Shown piece after piece: positions 17,974 to 25,903 of a stretch of 64,000 bases of DNA. Source of the stretch: CAYJBH01 sp964368625 (lineage in GTDB: Bacteria > Bacillota > Clostridia > Oscillospirales > Ruminococcaceae); the NCBI GenBank assembly GCA_964368625.1, contig CAYJBH010000014.1, positions 3,146 through 67,145 of the forward strand, in the 5' to 3' direction. A program made the translations under genes and the position numbers. Position 1 is the stretch's first letter, and each line of letters starts with the position of its first letter. The notes below the pieces were generated by a model that had not been told where the DNA came from, did no database searches, and worked only from the letters and a program-made list of their open reading frames with translations.

Positions 17974-19167
17974 TTATATTCTAAACTCCTCAGGGGTGTT
18001 ATTATAGTAGCTCTCCCAAGCCCATTCCATACTAAAACTACTATATGACCTTGCTATATTGTTTACCGCCATCAACTCCTCGGTATAATCCTGTAGTTTA
18101 TATACACAATAGTTTTTAAAGCCGGCTTCACTGTGAACAATGGTAGGATGTGCAACAACATCTGATATCACAATAGGAGAATCCTCTTCCTGCGTTACCG
18201 TAAAGGATACCACACTACCGGTAGTATTGGGTGGCTCATCCTGACCGGATAAAAAGTTGGCCAGCGAATAAATACAAAGCATACGATGTCCATCAGCCGA
18301 CTCATACCATTCAATAGGTTGTAGCACATGTGGATGATGTCCTATTATTACATCGACGCCTCGATCACAAAGCCACTGCGCAAGCTGTCTTTGATATTCT
18401 GCAACGTTATGGCTATTTTCGTCTCCCCAGTGTAACGAAACTGCAAGAAGGTCTACTTCACTTCTAGCCTCTGCTATCTGTTGCTCCATGCGTTCGAGTT
18501 CGTCAGTATATATAACCGATGCTACTGCTTCACCCGGTGTCGGAAGTCCGTTGGTGTGTTGAGTATAACCTAAAAATCCAAACTCAATGTTGTTTACGGT
18601 ATACGGAGTATATCCTGCCATCTCTTCATTATAAAATCCAGTTATCGCTACATCTTCAGGCATTTTTGTTTTCCAAAAATTTAGAGTATCTTCAACTCCT
18701 GCTGCACCTTTATCGTAGCTATGGTTGTTGGAAAGGTTGAAAAATCTAAAACCGGCATCATATGCATCAAAGGCAATTTCGGGTGGGGAAGCAAACATTG
18801 GATAATGCGAAGGAGCAAGCGTTTCAACCACTAGGCTTTCTTGATTAATAAATGCCAAGTCGTATGATTTTATAAGTGAACTTATCTGCGAATACATTTT
18901 ACTAAAATCGTATCCACTGCCGCCTGCAACATCTTGTGCATCCATATAGAGTGCCGCATGAATAAGGTTATCACCCGCAGTAATTACCGTTGCTACGTTA
19001 GGCTCAGGGTCAGGTGGGGGAGATGGAACACTATCTGGCTGAGAATTTTCAGCAACAGAACTTGAAGCCGGCAGTTCCTCAGAAACTACCGGTGCTTCCC
19101 GTCGTTCACATGCTACTAACAATAGCATAAAAACAATTATTAATGCCAGTAAAATTTTTAGCTTCAT
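17974..19167 (-). CDS. CapA-family lipoprotein (poly-gamma-glutamate synthesis-like)
   Basis: A 397-residue predicted lipoprotein: hydrophobic segment 4-19, lipobox ending at Cys20 (LLLVAC), then a Ser/Pro/Glu-rich linker to about residue 60. The rest is a CapA-like calcineurin/metallophosphatase fold: VITAGDNLIHAALY, FINQESLVV, FFNLSNNHSYDKG, VSLHWGDEN and IIGHHPHVLQPIE supply the usual metal-ligand Asp, Asn and His residues. In Bacillus CapA is needed for poly-gamma-glutamate export or attachment, but no capB/capC is here. It overlaps dapB by 4 bp (ATGA) and ends the lysine/DAP operon, hinting at an envelope role. The precise function is unknown. Confidence 0.82.
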   Translation of the reverse strand: MKLKILLALIIVFMLLLVACERREAPVVSEELPASSSVAENSQPDSVPSPPPDPEPNVATVITAGDNLIHAALYMDAQDVAGGSGYDFSKMYSQISSLIKSYDLAFINQESLVVETLAPSHYPMFASPPEIAFDAYDAGFRFFNLSNNHSYDKGAAGVEDTLNFWKTKMPEDVAITGFYNEEMAGYTPYTVNNIEFGFLGYTQHTNGLPTPGEAVASVIYTDELERMEQQIAEARSEVDLLAVSLHWGDENSHNVAEYQRQLAQWLCDRGVDVIIGHHPHVLQPIEWYESADGHRMLCIYSLANFLSGQDEPPNTTGSVVSFTVTQEEDSPIVISDVVAHPTIVHSEAGFKNYCVYKLQDYTEELMAVNNIARSYSSFSMEWAWESYYNNTPEEFRI

Positions 19168-19946
19168 AATACTATTAGGTCATTCATACTATATAAACCT
19201 GCAGGCTTATTATGCAAAAACATAGCCGCTTTTATTGATCCTGCAGCAAAAACCTCTCGCGAAAATGCACGATGAGAAATTGAAACTGACTCGCTATCTG
19301 ATATAAACATTACTTCGTGGTCGCCCACAATATTTCCGCCTCTAATCGCATGAATTCCTATCTCATTTTTAGGCCTTGCTGTTCTCCTATCAGAACGATT
19401 ATGGCAATACTCAATCTTACCATCATTAGGATTATCTTTATTCTTGCGATCTAATTCTATAGCGTCCTTAACTTCGTCGGCAAGCATCAATGCTGTACCG
19501 CTTGGTGCATCAAGTTTTCTGCGATGATGAGCTTCAACAATTTCAATATCAAAGTCATCAGCAAGCATTGAGGCGGCATATCTTGAAAGCTTTGCCAATA
19601 GATTTGCACCAAAAGACATATTGGCGCTGTAAAACAAGGGAGCCTTCTGCGCTACCACAGGAATTCTATCCTTAGTTTCCTGTGTTAGTCCGGTTGTGCA
19701 AATTATTGCAGGCGTTCCGGTTCTCTCACAGTAGCTTAAAAGCATATCTGTTAGGGTTGGAGCTCCAAAATCAATAATAACATCAATATCAATATTTATA
19801 TCATTATAGGTTGGGAATACAGGGTATCCCTCAAATGGGATTCGATCTACCCCTCCAACCACTTCAAAGTTAGGGTTTTCTTCAGCTATTTTTCTAACAG
19901 TAGAGCCCATAAAGCCACTAAATCCTGATATTAAAAGTCTGATCAT
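19164..19946 (-). CDS. dapB: 4-hydroxy-tetrahydrodipicolinate reductase
   Basis: NAD(P)H-dependent reduction of the DapA product to tetrahydrodipicolinate, in lysine and meso-DAP synthesis. N-terminal dinucleotide-binding motif GFSGFMGS, the catalytic signature EAHHRRKLDAPSGTA, and a C-terminal dimerisation region, 260 residues as expected. It lies 24 bp after dapA and overlaps the capA-like gene by 4 bp, so translation of the two is probably coupled. Confidence 0.97.
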   Translation of the reverse strand: MIRLLISGFSGFMGSTVRKIAEENPNFEVVGGVDRIPFEGYPVFPTYNDINIDIDVIIDFGAPTLTDMLLSYCERTGTPAIICTTGLTQETKDRIPVVAQKAPLFYSANMSFGANLLAKLSRYAASMLADDFDIEIVEAHHRRKLDAPSGTALMLADEVKDAIELDRKNKDNPNDGKIEYCHNRSDRRTARPKNEIGIHAIRGGNIVGDHEVMFISDSESVSISHRAFSREVFAAGSIKAAMFLHNKPAGLYSMNDLIVL

Positions 19947-19970
19947 AAAAGTTATATTACCTTTCCTGGT

Positions 19971-20852
19971 TTACAGTATTTTTAGTTCCTCACGTAGCAG
20001 GTTAATCTTAGCTTCACTTATTGTTCCTAATGGTAACCTACATTCGCCAACGTTGTATCCCATAATACTCATTGCTGCCTTAACCGGTATAGGGTTAACG
20101 TCACAGAATAGTGCTTCGATTAAGCTAAACAGGTTCAGCTGTAACTCACGTGATTTATCTACATTTCCATCTAAATACTCTGCAACAATATCATGTGTTT
20201 GTTGAGGGGCTACATTCGCTAAAACTGATATTACTCCAACACCGCCAAGCGATAATAATGGTACTATCTGATCATCGTTACCGGAATATATAGCAAAATC
20301 TTTTCCACATAGAGCAGCAGTTTTTGCTATCGCACTAATGTTGCCCGATGCTTCTTTTGTTCCAACTATATTATCTATAGTACTGAGTTCTTTATATGTT
20401 TCTGGATTAATTGTCATTCCTGTGCGTGAAGGAACATTATAAAGAATTACCGGAGTATCACCGGCAGCTTCGGCACAGATAGAAAAATGTTTAATCAATC
20501 CTGATTGATTCGTCTTGTTATAATAAGGAGTAACATGTAGTAATCCGTCAACTCCAATGCTAGCCGCACCCTTGGTAAGTTCTATAGCATGGCGGGTATC
20601 ATTAGAACCAACTCCGGCAACAACAGGTATCCTGCCTGCTATATGCTTATAGCAAAACTCAATACAGGACAGATGCTCTTCGTCATTCATTGTAGAAGCT
20701 TCGCCGGTTGTTCCACATACTATAATAGCATCGGTATTATTATTAAGTTGAAAATCCAATATCTTTGCAAATTCTTCATAGTTAACGCTATTATCTTTGT
20801 TAAACGGTGTAACAATCGCTACTCCACTACCACGAAATATTTCCTTCTTCAT
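19971..20852 (-). CDS. dapA: 4-hydroxy-tetrahydrodipicolinate synthase
   Basis: Condenses pyruvate with aspartate semialdehyde, the first committed step of the DAP/lysine branch. The TIM-barrel protein shows the YNVPSRTGM tyrosine motif and the Schiff-base lysine in VGTKEASGN. I start it at 20852 (MKKEIFRGSG, 293 residues): GGAGGG sits 7 bp before this ATG, and the two upstream in-frame ATGs overlap that ribosome-binding site. Second gene of the asd-dapA-dapB-capA operon. Confidence 0.96.
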   Translation of the reverse strand: MKKEIFRGSGVAIVTPFNKDNSVNYEEFAKILDFQLNNNTDAIIVCGTTGEASTMNDEEHLSCIEFCYKHIAGRIPVVAGVGSNDTRHAIELTKGAASIGVDGLLHVTPYYNKTNQSGLIKHFSICAEAAGDTPVILYNVPSRTGMTINPETYKELSTIDNIVGTKEASGNISAIAKTAALCGKDFAIYSGNDDQIVPLLSLGGVGVISVLANVAPQQTHDIVAEYLDGNVDKSRELQLNLFSLIEALFCDVNPIPVKAAMSIMGYNVGECRLPLGTISEAKINLLREELKIL

Positions 20853-20905
20853 GTATGTACCCTCCATCAATTATTTATATATTAATTATATGTTTGTGTT
20901 TAATA

Positions 20906-21913
20906 TTATTTGCCATTTATAAGAAGAACAGCAATTTCTACTGCATTTGTAGCAGCGCCTTTTCTTATATTATCTGCTACTACCCACATGTTTAAAGCGT
21001 TAGGAGCGCTTTCGTCTCTACGAATTCTTCCAACAAAAACCTCGTTTAAATCATCTGCCGTTGAAGCTAATGGATAAAGATTTTCTTTCAAATTATCAGA
21101 AACTATAAGTCCCGGAACACTTTGCATCAACTTAACAACATCTTCAATTTCGTAAGGCTTAGAAAGTTCAACATTTATCGACTCACTGTGTCCGTTTGTT
21201 ACCGGAACTCTAACACAGGTAGCGGTAATTGCTATATCATTATCCTCTAATATCTTACGAGTCTCTTCAATCATCTTCTGCTCTTCCTTGGTATATCCAT
21301 TATCAAGAAAAACATCGATATGAGGTATGCAGTTGTCAACTATAGGATGTGGAAATTTTCCAGGTGTAAAGTCTTTTCCGTTCACAACGGCTTCTCGACC
21401 TTTAACAAGATCATCAACGCCACTAACTCCGGCGCCAGAAACAGCCTGATATGTAGAATATACAACTCTTTTAATTCCATATTCACGATGTAGCACACTC
21501 AATGGTAGCATAGCTTGAATTGTTGAGCAATTTGGATTTGCTATTATTCCTTTGTGTTTAAAAGCAGCATCGGGGTTAACTTGAGGAACAACAAGAGGAA
21601 CCTCTTTATCCATTCTCCAGTGAGAGCTGTTATCAATAACTATACAACCTTTTTCAGCAGCAATTGGTGCAAATTTCGCACTTGTTGAACCACCGGCAGA
21701 AAACAGTGCATAATCAAAACCTTCATCAAAACTATTTTCGTTTAGCTCTTTAACTGTATATTTACTTCCTAAAAAATCAATAACACTTCCCGCGCTTTTA
21801 GCAGAAGAAAACAAGGTGTACTCAACATTTTCAATGTTAAACTCGGCAAGAACTTTTAAAAACGTACGACCTACCATTCCGGTTGCGCCAACCACAGCAA
21901 TTTTGATACTCAT
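20906..21913 (-). CDS. asd: Aspartate-semialdehyde dehydrogenase
   Basis: Reduces aspartyl phosphate to aspartate semialdehyde, the branch point to lysine, threonine and methionine. NADP-binding GATGMVGRT at the N-terminus, the catalytic cysteine in NPNCSTIQ, and a substrate motif with HSESINVEL; 335 residues. GAGG lies 8 bp before the ATG. It heads the operon. The 127-bp upstream region is too short for a lysine riboswitch and shows none of its conserved helices. Confidence 0.96.
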   Translation of the reverse strand: MSIKIAVVGATGMVGRTFLKVLAEFNIENVEYTLFSSAKSAGSVIDFLGSKYTVKELNENSFDEGFDYALFSAGGSTSAKFAPIAAEKGCIVIDNSSHWRMDKEVPLVVPQVNPDAAFKHKGIIANPNCSTIQAMLPLSVLHREYGIKRVVYSTYQAVSGAGVSGVDDLVKGREAVVNGKDFTPGKFPHPIVDNCIPHIDVFLDNGYTKEEQKMIEETRKILEDNDIAITATCVRVPVTNGHSESINVELSKPYEIEDVVKLMQSVPGLIVSDNLKENLYPLASTADDLNEVFVGRIRRDESAPNALNMWVVADNIRKGAATNAVEIAVLLINGK

Positions 21914-21966
21914 AATAAAACCTCACAAAAAAGTACTACTAATATTTTATGCTTTTAAGGGCTTAG

Positions 21967-21995
21967 TTGCCAAAAAGATAAAAATAATATATAAT
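21967..21995 (+). promoter_or_regulatory. Sigma-A promoter of queA-tgt-yajC
   Basis: TTGCCA (21967-21972), 17-bp spacer, TATAAT (21990-21995), with the predicted start near 22002. It faces the asd promoter so closely that polymerase could occupy only one of the two at a time. Confidence 0.65.
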
Positions 21996-22002
21996 ATTTA
22001 AT

Positions 22003-22031
22003 ATAATAACAAATTACATGATTTTTTGCAA
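22003..22031 (-). promoter_or_regulatory. Promoter of the asd-dapA-dapB-capA operon
   Basis: On the minus strand TTGCAA (22031-22026), 17-bp spacer, TATTAT (22008-22003), predicted start near 21996. Its -35 lies in the queA ribosome-binding region and its -10 abuts the opposing promoter's start point. Confidence 0.6.
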
Positions 22032-22040
22032 GGGTAATAG

Positions 22041-23066
22041 GTGAAAACTAAAGATTTTTTTTACACGCTGCCACAGGAATTAATTGCTGATACGGCAGCA
22101 GAACCTCGAGACTCATCAAGATTGATGGTCTTAGATAGGGATAACAATTCAATAGAGCATAAAATTTTTACTGATATTTTAGATTATCTATGCACTGGTG
22201 ACCTTTTGGTTTTAAATAACTCAAAGGTTTTACCTGCACGCCTTTTAGGAAGGTTTGATACAGGTAAAGAGTTTGAGATTCTGTTATTAAAGGATTTAGG
22301 CAACGACCATTGGGAATGTATGGTTCGTCCCGGTAAAAAGCTAAGAATAGGCGCTGTTGTCGAATATGGCAACGGTGAGCTCTTAGCAAAGGTTATTAAC
22401 GTTTTAGAGGATGGTAGCAGAATTGTTGAGTTCTCTTCTAACAGCGCTAGTGTTTACGATTGTTTTTACCGATACGGAAAGCTACCTCTTCCACCATATA
22501 TTAAAAACACAAAAAGTGATGAGGATCGTTACCAGACTGTTTATGCTAAACACCTTGGCTCTGCAGCAGCGCCTACAGCAGGTTTGCATTTTACCGACAG
22601 GCTTCTTAACTTGGCAAGACAGAAAGGAATTAACATAGCCGAGGTGACTCTACATGTTGGAGTCGGCACCTTTAAGCCTGTTGAGGTTGATAAAATTGAA
22701 GACCATAAAATGCACAGTGAATGGTATGAGATTAACGATGAGGCGGCACAACTGATTAACAATACTAAAAAAAATAATAAAAAAATTGTATCTGTTGGTA
22801 CTACTGCAGCAAGAACAATGGAAGGCATGTTTCAAAAACGAGGTTGTATAGAGGCCGGGAGTGGCGACACTAATATTTTTATTACTCCTGGCTATAAATT
22901 TAATGTAGTTGATAGCCTTATTACTAACTTTCATCTACCGCAAAGCACCTTACTTATGTTGGTTTCTGCTCTAGCCGGCAAGGATTATATCGATAAAGCC
23001 TATCGGCTAGCCATAGAGGAACGTTACAGGTTTTACAGCTTTGGCGATGCAATGCTTATCATTTAG
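22041..23066 (+). CDS. queA: tRNA preQ1(34) S-adenosylmethionine ribosyltransferase-isomerase
   Basis: Transfers and isomerises the ribosyl moiety of SAM onto preQ1 in tRNA, giving epoxyqueuosine. Typical segments are FFYTLPQELIA near the N-terminus, LNNSKVLPARLLG, LPPYI, GSAAAPTAGLHFT and NFHLPQSTLLMLVSAL; 341 residues. The start is GTG at 22041 with AAGGG upstream. It is followed 20 bp later by tgt, the standard queuosine pairing. QueG/QueH is not in the window. Confidence 0.96.
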   Translation: MKTKDFFYTLPQELIADTAAEPRDSSRLMVLDRDNNSIEHKIFTDILDYLCTGDLLVLNNSKVLPARLLGRFDTGKEFEILLLKDLGNDHWECMVRPGKKLRIGAVVEYGNGELLAKVINVLEDGSRIVEFSSNSASVYDCFYRYGKLPLPPYIKNTKSDEDRYQTVYAKHLGSAAAPTAGLHFTDRLLNLARQKGINIAEVTLHVGVGTFKPVEVDKIEDHKMHSEWYEINDEAAQLINNTKKNNKKIVSVGTTAARTMEGMFQKRGCIEAGSGDTNIFITPGYKFNVVDSLITNFHLPQSTLLMLVSALAGKDYIDKAYRLAIEERYRFYSFGDAMLII

Positions 23067-23086
23067 TATTCAAGAAGGAAATATAT

Positions 23087-24214
23087 ATGTATAATCTTAT
23101 AAAAAAGGATGGTTCGGCTAGGCTAGGAACCTTAACTACCAGGGACGGAGAAATTAAAACTCCGGCTTTTATGAATGTGGCAACTTCTGCTGCCATTAAG
23201 GGCGGTTTATCGGCCGGTGATCTTCTCGATATCGATTGTCAGGTTATGCTCTCTAACACCTATCATTTACACATTCGCCCCGGGGATGAGGTTGTTGCTA
23301 CCATGGGTGGTTTAAAAGGGTTTACCGGATGGAAGGGGGTTAGCCTTACAGACAGCGGCGGTTTTCAGGTGTTTTCACTTTCATCACTTCGTAAAATAAC
23401 CGAAGCCGGTGTTACCTTTGCATCTCATGTAGTTGGCAAAAGAATTTTTATGGGTCCGGAAGAAAGCATGAACATCCAAAAAAATCTTGGTGCAACGATA
23501 GCCATGGGATTTGATGAGTGTGTTGAAAATCCCGCAGGGTATGAATATGTAAAGGCTTCCTCTGCAAGAACACTCAGATGGCTCGAACGAAGCTTGAAAC
23601 ACCACCAAGAGATTTTTTCTCTCGTTGAACCGGCTATGCGTCAGATGCTTTTTGGAATTAATCAGGGGGCAACCTTTAACGATCTTAGAGTAGAAAATGC
23701 TAAACGTCTTACCGAGATGAATTTTGATGGGTTTGCAGTTGGTGGACTAGCAGTAGGTGAACCGAAAGAGGTTATGTATGATATCTTAGACACTGTTACA
23801 CCTTTCCTTCCTCACAATAAGATAAGATATTTAATGGGGGTAGGTACTCCGGGTAATATTATTGAGGCAGTTTCTAGAGGAATAGATTTGTTTGATTGTG
23901 TTATGCCATCACGTAATGCAAGACATGGCCATTTGTTCACCCATGATGGCGTTATTAATCTAAACAACGCTAAATACATTACCGACAGTAGACCTATTGA
24001 AGAGGGTTGTGGTTGTCCTGCGTGCACTAATCACAGTAGGGCATTTATAAGACATCTCCTAAGAGCAAAAGAAATTTTAGGATTAAGGCTTGCAACCCAA
24101 CATAATCTGTGGTATTATAATAAACTGTTAGCAGAAATACGTGAAGCTATATCTGAAGATAGGTTTACTGAATATAAAGCGGCTAACGTAGAGAAATTTG
24201 ATAGACGTATTTAA
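23087..24214 (+). CDS. tgt: Queuine/preQ1 tRNA-ribosyltransferase
   Basis: Exchanges G34 of GUN-anticodon tRNAs for preQ1. It carries TDSGGFQVFSLS with the general-acid Asp, FAVGGLAVGE, the nucleophile Asp in FDCVMPSRNARHG, and the zinc site C-x-C-x2-C followed by a His (CGCPACTNHSRAFIRH). 375 residues, normal. Preceded by GAAGGAAAT-type ribosome-binding sequence. Part of queA-tgt-yajC. Confidence 0.97.
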   Translation: MYNLIKKDGSARLGTLTTRDGEIKTPAFMNVATSAAIKGGLSAGDLLDIDCQVMLSNTYHLHIRPGDEVVATMGGLKGFTGWKGVSLTDSGGFQVFSLSSLRKITEAGVTFASHVVGKRIFMGPEESMNIQKNLGATIAMGFDECVENPAGYEYVKASSARTLRWLERSLKHHQEIFSLVEPAMRQMLFGINQGATFNDLRVENAKRLTEMNFDGFAVGGLAVGEPKEVMYDILDTVTPFLPHNKIRYLMGVGTPGNIIEAVSRGIDLFDCVMPSRNARHGHLFTHDGVINLNNAKYITDSRPIEEGCGCPACTNHSRAFIRHLLRAKEILGLRLATQHNLWYYNKLLAEIREAISEDRFTEYKAANVEKFDRRI

Positions 24215-24239
24215 ATTAAATGTAAAAAGGAGTTTTAAG

Positions 24240-24563
24240 ATGGAAAATATACTACTACTCAGTGCTACTGCTACAACCGAAATGGGCATGACCGAGATGA
24301 TAATCTCGTTTGCACCTTTTGTTGTGGTTTTAGTTGCCATGTACTTTATCCTTATTCGTCCACAGCGTAAAAAGGAAAAAGCAACACAGGAAATGCGCAA
24401 AAACGTTATTGTTGGTGATACAGTTACAACCATTGGCGGAATTGTAGGCATTGTTGTTAGCATTAAAGACGATACTGTTCTTGTTGAAACCGGCGCTGAC
24501 AAGATTAAAATTCGTTTCAAAAAATGGGCTATTAGCGAAGTTGAAAAACTAATAACAGAATAA
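24240..24563 (+). CDS. yajC: Preprotein translocase subunit YajC
   Basis: Small membrane protein associated with the SecDF part of the Sec translocon. The 107-residue product has one membrane helix near 20-38 ending in the family motif YFILIRPQRKKEK, followed by a cytoplasmic domain (VIVGDTVTTIGGIVGIV). I start it at 24240 because AAGGAG lies 9 bp upstream; an in-frame ATG 14 codons earlier has no ribosome-binding site. The tgt-yajC order is widespread. Confidence 0.93.
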   Translation: MENILLLSATATTEMGMTEMIISFAPFVVVLVAMYFILIRPQRKKEKATQEMRKNVIVGDTVTTIGGIVGIVVSIKDDTVLVETGADKIKIRFKKWAISEVEKLITE

Positions 24564-24581
24564 TAGCATAAATTATCTTTT

Positions 24582-24619
24582 ACCTCCATAAAATGAATTA
24601 GGCTTCGTTTTATGGAGGT
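24582..24619 (+). promoter_or_regulatory. Hairpin that buries the ribosome-binding site of the next gene
   Basis: Positions 24582-24597 pair with 24604-24619: 16 contiguous base pairs including one U-G wobble, with a 6-nt loop (TTAGGC). The 3' arm contains the GGAGG ribosome-binding site of the membrane protein starting at 24624. No U-tract follows on either strand, so it does not look like a terminator. It should block translation initiation unless opened by a protein, ligand, temperature or ribosome traffic from yajC. The role is inferred from structure only. Confidence 0.6.
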
Positions 24620-24623
24620 ATTT

Positions 24624-25043
24624 ATGTTTAATGATCGCTACTCAAGAAGATCACACTCAGAGGGACTTTTAATACCGATAACGGTTTCGGCAGTTGGATC
24701 TGCTGTTATTTTATTGATAATGCTCTCAATCTGTTCTATGATTTCATTGTCTATAGATGTTCCCCAAACCTTTATCACCCCACTCGCAACGATGTCGATT
24801 TCTGCTGCCACATTTGTAAGTGCGGCAATTTTCTCCGGTTTGTTTGGCAAAAATGGATTATTAATGGGGGCGGTAATTGGCATAATAACATTTATGTTAA
24901 TCTTTATTATTGCTTTAATTTATGATCTACCAAGCATTACCGGAACCGGCGTAATAAAGTTTCTTCTTTTAACCTTATCTGGTGCATTTGGAGGATACTG
25001 CGGAATAATGATTAGAGAAAAAAGAAATCGACGTAAAAAATAA
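24624..25043 (+). CDS. TIGR04086-type four-helix membrane protein
   Basis: A 139-residue integral membrane protein with four hydrophobic segments (about 17-37, 49-70, 76-97, 104-125) and a basic C-terminal tail (REKRNRRKK). This layout and its place just after yajC match the small TIGR04086/YrzE-like proteins of Clostridia, which have no known function. Start at 24624 by its GGAGG five bases upstream; the in-frame ATG at 24612 overlaps that site. The GGAGG is inside a 16-bp hairpin (24582-24619). Confidence 0.75.
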   Translation: MFNDRYSRRSHSEGLLIPITVSAVGSAVILLIMLSICSMISLSIDVPQTFITPLATMSISAATFVSAAIFSGLFGKNGLLMGAVIGIITFMLIFIIALIYDLPSITGTGVIKFLLLTLSGAFGGYCGIMIREKRNRRKK

Positions 25044-25081
25044 TTATTCCATTTCGACATAGTTCACTTTTTTATTTAGAT

Positions 25082-25133
25082 AAAAAACCTTACCATGTAA
25101 TTGATTAAGAATCAGTTAATGGAAGGTTTTTTT
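25082..25133 (+). terminator. Intrinsic terminator after the queA-tgt-yajC cluster
   Basis: AAAAAACCTT (25082-25091) pairs with AAGGTTTTTT (25123-25132), with CCAT/ATGG and TGATT/AATCA continuing the stem inward, followed by T-rich sequence. It ends only 17 bp before the spoIIAA start codon, leaving almost no room for a separate spoIIA promoter downstream. Confidence 0.8.
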
Positions 25134-25149
25134 GTTTTAGGAGGTTTAA

Positions 25150-25473
25150 ATGTGTGAGGTTGCTTTTAGTAGAGCAAATGAAATTTTAACGGTTTTTTTA
25201 AAAGGTGAAATTGATCACCACACTTCAAAAACTATTAGTCGTACAATTGATACCGAAATTATCTGCTCTGCACCGGAAAAGTGTGTGCTAAATTTTTCTT
25301 CGGTGGGCTTTATGGATTCATCCGGAATTGGACTTATTCTCGGGCGCCATAAAATGCTTAAAACTTCGGGAACTACTCTTGTAGTTGAAGGGGTGTCATC
25401 ACAGGTAGAAAAGATATTACAGTTAGCTGGTATTAGCGGTTCATCAGAATTTAAAGGAGGATTATTATCATGA
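25150..25473 (+). CDS. spoIIAA: Anti-sigma F factor antagonist
   Basis: STAS-domain protein that, when unphosphorylated, binds SpoIIAB and releases sigma-F in the forespore. The 107 residues include the phosphorylation loop GFMDSSGIGLILGR, with Ser58 aligned to the residue phosphorylated in Bacillus subtilis. Start supported by AGGAGG. First gene of spoIIAA-spoIIAB-sigF. It lies directly behind a terminator hairpin, and I found no convincing sigma-H promoter (AGGA...GAAT) in the short gap. Confidence 0.95.
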   Translation: MCEVAFSRANEILTVFLKGEIDHHTSKTISRTIDTEIICSAPEKCVLNFSSVGFMDSSGIGLILGRHKMLKTSGTTLVVEGVSSQVEKILQLAGISGSSEFKGGLLS

Positions 25474-25901
25474 AGGTAAGAAATAGTGCTAGAGTATCAT
25501 TCTTAAGTAGAAGTTGTAACGAAGCTTTTGCAAGAAGTGTTGCGGGTTCTTTCTGCTCACAGCTAGACCCAACACTAGAACAGATTATAGACATAAAAAC
25601 CGCAGTTAGCGAAGCGGTTACAAACTGTATAGTACATGGGTATCCGGATAGAATTGGAAATATTGTAATGACGATGGATATTATCGAGCCGGACACTATT
25701 CGCATATCTATTGCCGATAGGGGAGTAGGGATAGAAGATGTAAAGCTTGCTATGCAACCGCTGTTTACAACCGGCAACAGCGATGAGCGAGTAGGGCTAG
25801 GTTTTAGCGTAATGGAAACTTTTATGGATAAAATTCGTGTAACCTCAAAAACCGGTCGTGGAACCAGAGTTACGATGAAAAAGCGAATTGAAAGCGTTTA
25901 G
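25470..25901 (+). CDS. spoIIAB: Anti-sigma F factor / serine kinase
   Basis: GHKL-type kinase that sequesters sigma-F and phosphorylates SpoIIAA. The N box reads DIKTAVSEAVTNCIVHGY, the G1 box IADRGVGI, and the G2 region GLGFSVMETFMD. 143 residues. Overlaps spoIIAA by 4 bp (ATGA), giving translational coupling that keeps partner stoichiometry. Confidence 0.96.
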   Translation: MKVRNSARVSFLSRSCNEAFARSVAGSFCSQLDPTLEQIIDIKTAVSEAVTNCIVHGYPDRIGNIVMTMDIIEPDTIRISIADRGVGIEDVKLAMQPLFTTGNSDERVGLGFSVMETFMDKIRVTSKTGRGTRVTMKKRIESV

Positions 25902-25903
25902 TT

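Noticed and set aside
21914..22040. Possible lysine riboswitch ahead of asd
   Set aside because: The whole gap is 127 bp, shorter than the lysine aptamer plus platform, and no conserved L-box segments or terminator are present.
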